Below are positions 25,255 through 34,564 of a DNA stretch of 64,000 nucleotides, piece after piece; within the stretch, counting starts at the first letter, position 1; each line of letters opens with the position of its first letter. Below the pieces are notes generated by a model that was given only the letters and a program-made list of their open reading frames with translations, did no database searches and had not been told where the DNA came from. The position numbers and the translations under genes were made by a program. The stretch is from NCBI GenBank assembly GCA_947490345.1, contig CANLGL010000020.1, forward strand, positions 18,360 to 82,359. The letters run 5' to 3'. The DNA is from Deltaproteobacteria bacterium. GTDB taxonomy: Bacteria; Myxococcota_A; UBA796; SXON01.

Positions 25255-25868
25255 GGCGCCCCCTGCATCACTTGTAGCGCACACCAGGCGATGCTCGCGC
25301 TGAGCACGGTGAGGCCCAAGGTACGTCGGGAGCGACGCAAGAACTCGTCAAGCCGCTTCCGAAGGGTGGGCACCGAGATCCCCACCAGCACTGCCGTCTC
25401 CTCCCGGGTGAGGTCGTCGAAGAACAGGTGGACCACGATGCGTTGGGTGGTGTCATCTTCCGAGGCCACGAGCGCGCGGATGCGGGCGTCGTCCAGGCGC
25501 TCGTCGTCGGGGGTGACCTCTTCCCGGTGGACGAATTCGCCGCGACGCTCCACGTGTTTGCGGTGGTGGCCACGTTGGTCGCGTAGCCGGTTGAGGCACC
25601 AATTGGTGTTGATCTGGTAGAGCCAGGTCAAGGGCGACGACTCGGAGCGGAAGCCATCGCCGGCGCGGATTACCCGGGCGAAGGTCTCCTGGACCGCATC
25701 GCCAGCTTCCGCGTCATCGCCGAGAATCCCGCGGGCGCGGGCGTGCAGGATCGGGGCGTAGCGCATGTACATCTCACTGAGCTCGGTGTCGGTGATGGCC
25801 ATCGTCCTGGCTTCGACCCCCAAGCGCCGCAGCGCCGAAAGAAAATCGCAATCAACGGATAACCACAT
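25251..25868 (-). CDS. ECF-type RNA polymerase sigma factor
   Basis: ARGILGDDAEAGDAVQETFARVIRAGDGFRSESSPLTWLYQINTNWCLNRLRDQ (region 2) and LTREETAVLVGISVPTLRKRLDEFLRRSRR (region 4). Start may be 25802. Confidence 0.9.
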   Translation of the reverse strand: MWLSVDCDFLSALRRLGVEARTMAITDTELSEMYMRYAPILHARARGILGDDAEAGDAVQETFARVIRAGDGFRSESSPLTWLYQINTNWCLNRLRDQRGHHRKHVERRGEFVHREEVTPDDERLDDARIRALVASEDDTTQRIVVHLFFDDLTREETAVLVGISVPTLRKRLDEFLRRSRRTLGLTVLSASIAWCALQVMQGAP

Positions 25869-25905
25869 GGCCTCACGGTGATACCCGCGGCCGGTCGGAG
25901 GGGAC

Positions 25906-26964
25906 GTGGAAGAGCCGCAGTGGGCGCTAGTGTTTGCCCGGGTCATCGCTGGAGAGTCGATTCGAAGTGTCGCGGTGGCGTTTGGCACCAACCCTCGTCG
26001 GATACGCCGTGCGTTGGCCCGGGCCGGGTTGCGAGCGGGCGGCATCGTCGTCGGCGCGCGCGGCGTCCCGGCACTGGCGCCCCAACGCTCGCGCTTGGGC
26101 ACCACGCCTGACGCACTGATTGCGAAAGCCGCAGGGGTCACGCCGGAGGCCGTTCAGGGAGAGCGCCGTCGGCTGGGCATCGCGGCCTACCGGCCCGCTC
26201 GCCGACCGGCTCCTCCCCCGATCGCACCGCGCATCCTGCCACCAAGCCCGGCCCCGCTGGTCCGCCCACCGCCGTCCCAACGGGGCCACGACCCCGTCGT
26301 CGTGCGGAAGTCACCCCGCGACGGCGACGCGGTCCGCAGCATCCCCGCGCGCCTCGGCGTCACCACGTTCCGCGCCAACGAGCCCGCACCCGTCGCCGTT
26401 GTCGCCATTCCGGTGTTCACGCCGCGCCCCCGCACTGAACGTGAACAGGAAGTCGACCGGCTGCTCTCGGTGCCGCGTCGCGGGCCGGACGAACGAAAGC
26501 GCATCATACGCGCAGAGACACGCCCGTTTGAGTTGGTCAGTAGTCGCCCTGGACCGACGCCGGCTGTCCAGCGCCGCCCCAGCGGCCCGACCTGGCGCGC
26601 TGCCGATCCAGCGGTGTTGCGCGAGTTGGCCGCGCGCGCCGAGGCGGAGCCTGGACCGGTCCGCCCTCCTCCCGTCGCGACAGTCGTCGTGCCGTCCGTG
26701 GCCACTACATCCGTGTCGGCGCGAGCGATTCAGGTCGCACCCACCCCGGCGCCCACCCTCGCCGCCCCCCCGCTGGCGCCGGTCGTGGCGCCCGATCCGG
26801 TCGCGACACCTGACCCATTCGGCGGAGTGGTCTGGGCAGTACACTTCGAGGGGCTCAACGAGATCGTGCACATCTGCGCGGCCGACGTCGTGCAGGCGTT
26901 GGCCGCCGCGCGAGCGTGGCTTCCGCCCGAGCGCTTCGCCGTCGTCGCGATCGAGGCCGTCTGA
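25906..26964 (+). CDS. Putative HTH-containing Pro-rich protein
   Basis: N-terminal HTH-like repeats (ESIRSVAVAFGTNPRRIRRALARAGL; DALIAKAAGVTPEAVQGERRRLGI), Pro/Ala-rich middle, folded-looking C-terminus; divergent from the sigma gene. Confidence 0.6.
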   Translation: MEEPQWALVFARVIAGESIRSVAVAFGTNPRRIRRALARAGLRAGGIVVGARGVPALAPQRSRLGTTPDALIAKAAGVTPEAVQGERRRLGIAAYRPARRPAPPPIAPRILPPSPAPLVRPPPSQRGHDPVVVRKSPRDGDAVRSIPARLGVTTFRANEPAPVAVVAIPVFTPRPRTEREQEVDRLLSVPRRGPDERKRIIRAETRPFELVSSRPGPTPAVQRRPSGPTWRAADPAVLRELAARAEAEPGPVRPPPVATVVVPSVATTSVSARAIQVAPTPAPTLAAPPLAPVVAPDPVATPDPFGGVVWAVHFEGLNEIVHICAADVVQALAAARAWLPPERFAVVAIEAV

Positions 26965-26965
26965 G

Positions 26966-28279
26966 ATGACCCGCTTCCACAACGGCCGGCTCCGCAAAGC
27001 GCTGGTCGTCGAGAGCCCCGACCGTGTTCTTGACACCCTTCTTGAGGCCGAGGGCATCACGGTAGATCGCCGCGACGAGGTGCCAGACGAAGCCACGCTC
27101 GCTCGGTGGCTGGGCGAGGGCGGACACGACGTCCTGTTCAAGCGCAGTCGGGTGCCGGTCACCCGCGCCGTCGTGGTGGCCGCGCCGGCGCTTGCGGTGG
27201 TGCAACTTTGCTGCATCGGCGACGACAGCGTCGACAAACAAGCGTGCGCCGACCACGGGGTGCTCGTGTTCAACGACCCCGTCAGCAACGGTCGCAGCGT
27301 GGTGGAGCTGGCCATCGGCCACCTGATCGCCCTGTCGCGACGGCTGTACGAAACCTACGATCACACCCGCCTGGGTGGGTTCGACAAATCCCAGAACGAA
27401 CGCTTCGAGGTGCACGGGCGGGTGTTGGGTGTGCTGGGTCTGGGAAACATCGGGCGCGCGACGGCGCGGGCCGCCGAGGCGTTGGGGATGCGCGTCGTGT
27501 TTTACGACACCCGGGAAGTCGCGCGCGAGGTGGGGCTGGAGATGGGTTGGCAGAGCGTCGCCAGCATCGACGAGCTCTTCCGCAAGTCCGACGCCGTCAC
27601 GGTCCACCTCAGCGCGGAAGACGTGCGCGGGCACAGCAACCGGGCCATCCTCACTCGGCAACACTTCGCGCAGCTCGCGGCCGATCGTCCGGGGGACTCG
27701 CCTCGCCTCTTCCTGAACCTCGCGCGCGGGTTCCTGTATGACCCCGCCGATTTGTTGGCCGCCATCACCTCGCGCGAGGTGGCACGCGCCGCGGTCGATG
27801 TGTACCCCGAAGAGCCTCGCGGGTCCGGCCCCTGGACCAATCCCTACGCGGCCGAAGCTCGTGTCGCGAGCACGCCCCATCTGGGCGCCGCCACCTTGGA
27901 CGCCCAGCCGCGGATCGCACGCCGGGTCGCGCACACCCTCCGCGGCGTCTCCCGGAGCGGCGCCATCCGCGACTGTGTGTTTCGTCCCCGGCTTACATTG
28001 GGGCTCAACGAGCTCGAGCCCGGAAACGCCTTGGTCTCAGTGGTGCACAGCACGGTCCGGGGCACCCGCAAGGCCATCCAGGACGCAGTCTTCGAAGCGG
28101 GCGTCAGCAACCTCTCGACGGTCCACCAGGACTTCGAAGAATTCGGAGTGGCCTACGATCTGTTGGCTCTCGACAGGCCGCTGTCCGATGTCCAACTCAA
28201 GCGGATCGCGGCCGACGCTGCGGCGCTCACCGGTGACGAGAACACCGTGCGTTCGCTGCGACAGATGCTCGTCGAGTAA
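26966..28279 (+). CDS. serA: D-3-phosphoglycerate dehydrogenase-like
   Basis: VLGVLGLGNIGRATARAAEALGMRVVFYD; FLNLARGFLYD; STPHLGAATLDAQ; ACT-like C-terminus. Track ORF opens too early; ATG at 26966. Confidence 0.85.
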   Translation: MTRFHNGRLRKALVVESPDRVLDTLLEAEGITVDRRDEVPDEATLARWLGEGGHDVLFKRSRVPVTRAVVVAAPALAVVQLCCIGDDSVDKQACADHGVLVFNDPVSNGRSVVELAIGHLIALSRRLYETYDHTRLGGFDKSQNERFEVHGRVLGVLGLGNIGRATARAAEALGMRVVFYDTREVAREVGLEMGWQSVASIDELFRKSDAVTVHLSAEDVRGHSNRAILTRQHFAQLAADRPGDSPRLFLNLARGFLYDPADLLAAITSREVARAAVDVYPEEPRGSGPWTNPYAAEARVASTPHLGAATLDAQPRIARRVAHTLRGVSRSGAIRDCVFRPRLTLGLNELEPGNALVSVVHSTVRGTRKAIQDAVFEAGVSNLSTVHQDFEEFGVAYDLLALDRPLSDVQLKRIAADAAALTGDENTVRSLRQMLVE

Positions 28280-28281
28280 GC

Positions 28282-29352
28282 ATGGCCACGCCACCACCGG
28301 TCTGGCCGGTTCACCTTGAGGCACGCTACGTGCGCGCGCTCGCCTCGGAGTGGAGACGCTTCAATCAGTTCCAACTCAAGGGGGCGCTTCGGCCGCCCAC
28401 CTTCGAGCTCATCGACTCCACCACGCAGCTCGGCCGCTGGCAGCTTGGCACCCGGACCATCGCGATTGCCCGCTCCCTGGTACACCGGCAGCCGTGGGGG
28501 GTGGTCGCCGAGGTGCTCCGCCACGAGATCGCCCACCAGTACGCCCACGAAGTGCTCGGCGCCATCGACGAGACGGCGCATGGTCCCGCCTTCCGGCAGG
28601 TATGCGCGCGCCTCGGCATCGACGCCCGTGCCGCCGGGCTGCCGGCGCCGTCGGAGGCCGACGCCCGCGTCCACCGCCGCGTGGAAAAGCTGCTCGCGCT
28701 GGCCGGCAGTGACAACCGACACGAAGCCGAGGCGGCAATGGCCGAGGCCCGTCGCCTCCTGCTGGTCCACAACCTGGGCGCGCCGCCCCAGAGCTACGGC
28801 TGGCGGCACCTGGGCGCCCCCTCTGGACGGATCCAGCCCTGGCGAAAGCAGCTTGGCGCGCTGTTGGGCGAACACTTCTTCGTCGAGACCATCTGGGTGA
28901 GAACCTACGTCGTGGCTGCCGACGCGTGGCGCTCAATGCTCGAGATCTGCGGGACCCCGGGTAACGTCGAGACCGCGGCCTGGGTCCACGACTGGCTGAT
29001 TGAGACCGCCGAGCGGTTGTGGCTCCAAGAACGCGGCACCTTGGGCCTGGCCGGGGCCAGCGAACACGCCCATTACCTCGGGGGCGTGGTCCGCGGATTC
29101 TCCGAGCGGCTTCGGAAGGGCGCTCTAAAGTGCAAGAAAGAGGGGCTGGTCTGGGTGGGCGATCCGGGCGTCACTGCGTTCCTGGGGGAGCGCCACGGGC
29201 GGATGCGGATGGTGAGCTACTCGGTCCCGCGCGGCGGCGCGGCGACGGCCGCCGGGCTGGCCCAGGGACGGGCGCTGATCATGCACCGGCCGGTCCACGG
29301 CACCACGGGCGGCTCCGGGAAGCTGCTCGGGGTGAAGGGGCCGACGGGTTAG
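28282..29352 (+). CDS. SprT-like metalloprotease domain fused to DUF2786
   Basis: HEIAHQYAHE zinc motif; KLLALAGSDNRHEAEAAMAEARRLLLVHNL DUF2786 signature. Confidence 0.85.
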   Translation: MATPPPVWPVHLEARYVRALASEWRRFNQFQLKGALRPPTFELIDSTTQLGRWQLGTRTIAIARSLVHRQPWGVVAEVLRHEIAHQYAHEVLGAIDETAHGPAFRQVCARLGIDARAAGLPAPSEADARVHRRVEKLLALAGSDNRHEAEAAMAEARRLLLVHNLGAPPQSYGWRHLGAPSGRIQPWRKQLGALLGEHFFVETIWVRTYVVAADAWRSMLEICGTPGNVETAAWVHDWLIETAERLWLQERGTLGLAGASEHAHYLGGVVRGFSERLRKGALKCKKEGLVWVGDPGVTAFLGERHGRMRMVSYSVPRGGAATAAGLAQGRALIMHRPVHGTTGGSGKLLGVKGPTG

Positions 29353-29360
29353 GCGCCGGG

Positions 29361-30200
29361 GTGCCCACCATCGCCTTTCTGACCGACCGCGTGCGCCCCT
29401 CCGGCGTGGCCGACGACCACCTCGTGCTCCCCGCACTGACGGCGCTCGGCGTGACGGTGAGGTTCGTCCCCTGGGAGGACGCGCGGCCGCAGGAGGACAT
29501 CGCCGCCTGGGTGGTGCGCTCGCCCTGGAACTATGCCGCCGCGGTCTCTTCCTTTCTGTCGTCGCTGGCTCCGCTGGCCCCCCTACACAACGCCATGACG
29601 GTGTTGCGCTGGAATAGCGACAAACGGTATCTGTTCGAGCTGGCCGAGGCCGGGGTGCCCATCGTCCCCAGCGTGGTCGCGCCCCGCGACGCCCTCGCAG
29701 CCATCGCCGAGTCCACCGGCTTCGTCGAGGTCGTCGTCAAACCGCTGGTATCCGCGGGGGGGAGCAACACCCGCCGCGTGCGCGCCGAGAACCTCGATGA
29801 CGACGACATCTTCGCGGGCCTGCCCGATGGCGACTACCTCATGCAGCCGTTCCTGGATGACGTGCTCGCCGGGGGCGAAGTGTCGTGTGTGTTTTTCGAG
29901 GGGGTGTACAGCCACTCGGTACGGAAGCGGCCACAGGCAGGGAACTTCCTGGTGCAGGAAGAGCATGGGGGCAGCACTGTCGCCGTTATTGTCACCCCGG
30001 AGTTGATCGAGGCCAGCCAGGCCGCCCTCGCCGCGGCGCCGGCGCCCGGACTCTACGCCCGCGTCGATTGGATCGAAACCCGTCGCGGGCCGCGGCTGGT
30101 TGAGCTGGAGTTGATTGAGCCTGAGCTGTACCTCCGCGCCCACCCCGACGCCCCCGCCCGCTTCGCCGCCGCCATCGTGGGCCGCCTGGAGCGTCGATGA
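29361..30200 (+). CDS. ATP-grasp domain protein (RimK/DcsG-like)
   Basis: VVVKPLVSAGGSNTRRV; YARVDWIETRRGPRLVELELIEPELYL; GTG start at 29361. Confidence 0.82.
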   Translation: MPTIAFLTDRVRPSGVADDHLVLPALTALGVTVRFVPWEDARPQEDIAAWVVRSPWNYAAAVSSFLSSLAPLAPLHNAMTVLRWNSDKRYLFELAEAGVPIVPSVVAPRDALAAIAESTGFVEVVVKPLVSAGGSNTRRVRAENLDDDDIFAGLPDGDYLMQPFLDDVLAGGEVSCVFFEGVYSHSVRKRPQAGNFLVQEEHGGSTVAVIVTPELIEASQAALAAAPAPGLYARVDWIETRRGPRLVELELIEPELYLRAHPDAPARFAAAIVGRLERR

Positions 30201-31180
30201 ACTCGGCTCCGGGGCGCATCTGCCTCGTGGGGGAGCACAACGATTGGGCAGGCGGCGCCGCGATCGTCGTGCCCCTGGACCGCTACGTGCGCGTCCATGC
30301 GCGCAAAGCGGCATCGCTCGCGGCGACGGCGGTCTTGGACGGGAAGGCGCTGTCCTGGCGCCTGGGCGAGGAGCCGGGCGCGCTGCTTTTCGTCCCCGCG
30401 GTGGCGCAGGTCGTCAGCGCCGCCTGGGGTGTCACCATCCAAGCCAACGTACACATCGAAGGGGAGCTGCCGGCCGGCCGCGGATTCTCCTCCTCTGCCG
30501 CGGTGTGCGTGGCCTTGGTGCGCGCGTTCGCCGAGCTGTGCGGACGCGAGGTCGGCGTCTCCGAGGCGGCGGAGCTGGCCTATCGTGCGGAGCACGACGT
30601 CTGTGGCATCGGCTGCGGGCGCCTGGACCCGTTGGCGTGCGCCTGGGCTACCCCCCTGTACCTGCGCTTTTCGGGCGACGAGGTCGACGTCGAGCCCCTT
30701 CCGGCTCACCTCAGTCTCGCCGTCGGAAGCTTCCGCGCCCCGCGGGACACCGCCGCGATCCTCGCTACGCTGGGTCGCCACCACCGCGGCGAGGTCGCGG
30801 TCCGTGATTGGGAAGGCGTCCGTCGCGTCGGCGCGGTCCGGGGCGCGCTCGACGGCTTCTGCGAACAGGCCCGCCACGCGAAAGAAGCGCTCCTCAGCGG
30901 CGACACGCGCGCGCTCGGCGCGTCGATGGACGTGTGTCAGGACATCTACGAGGAGGAGCTGATACCCGCGTTCGCAGAGCTTCGCGCCCCGGGATTGGTA
31001 CGCGCGGTGCGCGCGCTACGGAAGGCGGGCGCGCTCGGCGCCAAGTTCTCCGGCGCGGGCGGCGACGCCTCGGTCATCGGCCTGTACGCACCCGATGATC
31101 CCGCGGTGGCGGGGGGGGTAGCGGCGCTTGATGCGTTGGGGATCGACGCTTTTGCGATGGATGTCTGGTGTAGTGTTTGA
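30197..31180 (+). CDS. GHMP kinase (galactokinase-like)
   Basis: APGRICLVGEHNDWAGG; LPAGRGFSSSAAVCVAL; GAKFSGAGGDASVIGL; 4-bp overlap with the ATP-grasp gene. Confidence 0.88.
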   Translation: MNSAPGRICLVGEHNDWAGGAAIVVPLDRYVRVHARKAASLAATAVLDGKALSWRLGEEPGALLFVPAVAQVVSAAWGVTIQANVHIEGELPAGRGFSSSAAVCVALVRAFAELCGREVGVSEAAELAYRAEHDVCGIGCGRLDPLACAWATPLYLRFSGDEVDVEPLPAHLSLAVGSFRAPRDTAAILATLGRHHRGEVAVRDWEGVRRVGAVRGALDGFCEQARHAKEALLSGDTRALGASMDVCQDIYEEELIPAFAELRAPGLVRAVRALRKAGALGAKFSGAGGDASVIGLYAPDDPAVAGGVAALDALGIDAFAMDVWCSV

Positions 31181-31485
31181 TTCGGAGGGGCGGGCGGCGT
31201 CCTGCCCATGCACGGCGAGGGTGCCGGTAAGTCCTGACCAGTCCCTCATGCTGTCGCGACGCCAGCTCCCAGGGTCAGGAAACTGTCGCGGCACGGTGAC
31301 GCCCAGGCGTAGGCGGCTCGAAAAGCAGGCGGGCGACGCTGCGACTACGCGAGCGAGCGCGGGAAGTGCGTCGCCCCCGCCCCCCAGGAGGCCGCCGGGG
31401 AGACATGCGGCCGCCCTGGCTCGGCGGCCTCGCAGTGCGTGGGACGCTCGGTGTGCTGGTCACCGCGAAGGCAGCCGGCTGCCGC

Positions 31486-34008
31486 CTACCCCAAAACCAC
31501 ACTGCGCGGCAGCGGGCGGGAGTTGTACGTCGAGGCCATCGCCAGCCCGTACGCCCCCGCGAGGCCGATGAGCAGCACGTCGCCTTCCCGGGGATCAATC
31601 AGCGTACGATCGCGACCCAGGACATCCGCCGATTCACAGATCGGCCCCACGATGTCGCAGCTCACGTTCGGGCCGTCGACCCGGCTCAGGTTCACGATCG
31701 GATGCCAGGAGCCGTAGAGCGCTGGCCGGAGCAGCGCGTTCATGCCCGCGTCCACGCCGACAAAACACCGGTCACCCTTCTGCCGAACCTGATTCACCCG
31801 GACCAGGAGAGCGCCCGCTTCGGCCACCAAGAAGCGCCCCGGCTCCATCCACAGCTCTACTCCCGTCGCGCTCGATCGGAAGGGTGCGAGGGATTCGCCC
31901 AGCGCACGCAGATCGAGCCGAGGATCGCCCGGTCGGTAGGGCACGCCGAGCCCACCGCCGAGGTCGAGGATGCGGAGGTCGGGCAGCACCTCGCGGAAGC
32001 CGAGGAGAAACTTCGCGGTCTCCGCCCACGCGCCCGCGTCGCTCACGCCGCTGCCCACATGGGCGTGAACGCCGACGATCCGGGCACCCGCCGCCGCAGC
32101 CAGCTCGCGGAGCGCCGAAACGCGCTCCGGCAAGACCCCGAATTTCGATTCGCCACCCGCGGTCCGAACGTGGCGGTGGTGGCCACGCCCTTGCCCCGGG
32201 TCGATGCGGAGCAGAACGTCGTGACCAGCGAAAAGCTCAGGCCACGCCCGGAACGGGTACTCGCTGTCCACGGTCACCACCGCGCCGGCCTGGAGCGCGG
32301 CTGCGTACTCTCGCCGGGACGCCACGTTCGGAGTGAACAACAGGGGTGCCAGCGGTGCGGCGGCGCGCGCCAACGCGATCTCGCCCTCCGAAACACACTC
32401 CACGCCGAGCCCTGCCGCCGCGACGGCTGCGACCACTTCAGGCAGCGGGCAGGCCTTCATCGCGAAGTAGCAGCGGTCGATCGGGAGTGCCCGGAGGAGC
32501 GCGGCCTGCTCGCGCACCACGGCCAGGTCGTGGATGTAGACGGGCGTGTCCACGACCGCCGCGCCGAGCAGCGTGTCCCGCCGCAGGACCCACCACGCCG
32601 GTGAGGCCAACGCCGCCGGGCGCCAGGCGGGACCGAGATCGGCGCAGTCTCCGCCCTCCAAAAGCCGCTGGTGGAGCGAGAGGACCAGCCGCGCCGCCTG
32701 ATCCTCGTCGACGACGAAGGTGAGGTTCAGGTCACTCGCCGCTTGCGACACGAGGTGGATGCGATGCTCGGCAAAGGCTTCGAGCGCGGGCCCGATCTCA
32801 TGGAGGATCGAACGAATCGCGCGACCGACGAGGCTGACCGCGGCGCAAGGCCCGATCACCCTGACGGAGCAGAACGTCGCCAACTCCGCGACGGCCGCAT
32901 CCACGACGCGGGTGTCCAGCGCGTTGGCGAGCGAGTCGAGGGACACGGTCACGTTCGTCTCACTCGTCGCGACGAGGTCCACGGAGAGCCCATGCCGGGC
33001 CAGCACGGCGAACGCGCGCGCCAGGAAGCCCGGCTCCTGCCACATTCCCAGGGTCTCCATCGAGACCAGGACAATGCCGTTCCGAGCCGCGATCGCGCGC
33101 ACCCGGGCGCCCGACGGGGCGTCCGGGCCCAAGATGGTGCCTTCGAGGTCGGGCTCCGCCGTTGACCGGATCCACAACGGAATACCCGTGTCGCGACAGG
33201 GGGCGATGGACCGGGGGTGCAGCACTTTGGCGCCGGTGGCGGCGAGCTCCTGAGCCTCGTCGAACTGCAAACGGCGCAACAAACGGGCGTGCGGGACCAC
33301 CCGCGGGTCGGCGGTGTACATGCCGGCCACGTCGGTCCAGATTTCCAAGCGCGCCGCTGAGAGCTTCGCCGCAAGGTAGGCCGCGGACGTGTCCGATCCG
33401 CCGCGGCCCAAGAGCACGGTGTGTCCCGCCGCGTCCCGCGCCACGAACCCCTGGGTGAGGGCCCCGCCAGCCAGCCGGGCGTCGAGCGTGGCATCGGCAG
33501 CGAAGATGCACGTGGCCGAGAGATAGTGCCGCGCCTCGTTCGCGCCCGCCTCGCTGGTGAGCAACTCGCGGGCGTCCTGCCACGCCATCGGGATCCCCTC
33601 GGCGTGCAACCACGCCGCGCCCAGCCGCGTTGCCATCAGCTCCCCTGCCGCCATGACGCGGGCCTGCAGGCGGGGCCCGTACTCCCCCAAGAGCGCCACG
33701 CCGCTGGCCACGCGCTCGATGTCGGTGAGCTCGGCGGCCACGAGGTCCGGCGCCACGCCGAGCTCGAGCGCCAACGCCTGATGCCGCGCCTGAATCGCCG
33801 CCAGCGTGCTCGTGTGAGTCCCGGCCACGGCCTCGGGCAACAGTCGCTCCAGCAGGTTCGACACCCCCGTGACCGCGCTGCACACCACGACGGGACAGAA
33901 GCCCTCGCCCCTCCGGCGCTGGATCAGCCGGGCAATCGTCTCCCACCGCGCGCGCGACGACACGCTCGTCCCACCGAATTTCAACACCACGAACGGGGCG
34001 GACGACAT
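31486..34008 (-). CDS. Bifunctional aspartate kinase / diaminopimelate decarboxylase
   Basis: N-terminal LKFGGTSVSS...LGRGGSDTSAAYLAAKL with ACT region; C-terminal PLP decarboxylase (YFAMKACPLPEV, HAHVGSGV, LDLGGGLGVPY, VGPICESADVL). Confidence 0.93.
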   Translation of the reverse strand: MSSAPFVVLKFGGTSVSSRARWETIARLIQRRRGEGFCPVVVCSAVTGVSNLLERLLPEAVAGTHTSTLAAIQARHQALALELGVAPDLVAAELTDIERVASGVALLGEYGPRLQARVMAAGELMATRLGAAWLHAEGIPMAWQDARELLTSEAGANEARHYLSATCIFAADATLDARLAGGALTQGFVARDAAGHTVLLGRGGSDTSAAYLAAKLSAARLEIWTDVAGMYTADPRVVPHARLLRRLQFDEAQELAATGAKVLHPRSIAPCRDTGIPLWIRSTAEPDLEGTILGPDAPSGARVRAIAARNGIVLVSMETLGMWQEPGFLARAFAVLARHGLSVDLVATSETNVTVSLDSLANALDTRVVDAAVAELATFCSVRVIGPCAAVSLVGRAIRSILHEIGPALEAFAEHRIHLVSQAASDLNLTFVVDEDQAARLVLSLHQRLLEGGDCADLGPAWRPAALASPAWWVLRRDTLLGAAVVDTPVYIHDLAVVREQAALLRALPIDRCYFAMKACPLPEVVAAVAAAGLGVECVSEGEIALARAAAPLAPLLFTPNVASRREYAAALQAGAVVTVDSEYPFRAWPELFAGHDVLLRIDPGQGRGHHRHVRTAGGESKFGVLPERVSALRELAAAAGARIVGVHAHVGSGVSDAGAWAETAKFLLGFREVLPDLRILDLGGGLGVPYRPGDPRLDLRALGESLAPFRSSATGVELWMEPGRFLVAEAGALLVRVNQVRQKGDRCFVGVDAGMNALLRPALYGSWHPIVNLSRVDGPNVSCDIVGPICESADVLGRDRTLIDPREGDVLLIGLAGAYGLAMASTYNSRPLPRSVVLG

Positions 34009-34044
34009 CGCGGGGGCCTATCCCCGCGGGATACATCCCCGCCG

Positions 34045-34563
34045 ATGAACACCGCCGCCTTCTCGGAACGGTTCCCCCGCTTCACCGCTGGGGTGGGCGC
34101 GAAGCACCTGCCGGACGTGTTGCCGCTTTTGACCCGCCGCACCCTGGCCGCTGGCGAAGCTGCCAGCCAGCAAGACCAAACCGGGGGCGCCTTGGTGCTC
34201 GTCGAATCAGGCGAGGCCGAGGTCTCCGTGCACCGGGACGGCCGGGACTGGGTGGTGGGCCACATCGGTCCGGGCGGCGTTTTCGGCGAAGTCTCGCTGG
34301 CCGACGGGGGGACGCATTCAGCCACGGTGACCGCCCGGAGTCCCATGTCGGTCTTGGTGCTGGAGCGGGCCACGCTCGCCGCGCTGAGGCGCGATGCCCC
34401 GGCCGCAGCGGCCGCGATCCAACGCGCCCTCTGCCACACGCTCGCCGACCGCGTGCGGGAAAAGTCCGACCAGGTCGAGGCCACCGCAACCGGGGGCGTG
34501 GCGTCGGTGCCGCGCGGGGCGCTCGCTTCCCTCGCCGCCCTGCTCTTCTCCAACGGAGCGTGA
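34045..34563 (+). CDS. Cyclic nucleotide-binding domain protein
   Basis: GALVLVESGEAEVSVHRDG...IGPGGVFGEVSLADGGTHSATVTARS. Confidence 0.85.
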   Translation: MNTAAFSERFPRFTAGVGAKHLPDVLPLLTRRTLAAGEAASQQDQTGGALVLVESGEAEVSVHRDGRDWVVGHIGPGGVFGEVSLADGGTHSATVTARSPMSVLVLERATLAALRRDAPAAAAAIQRALCHTLADRVREKSDQVEATATGGVASVPRGALASLAALLFSNGA

Positions 34564-34564
34564 G

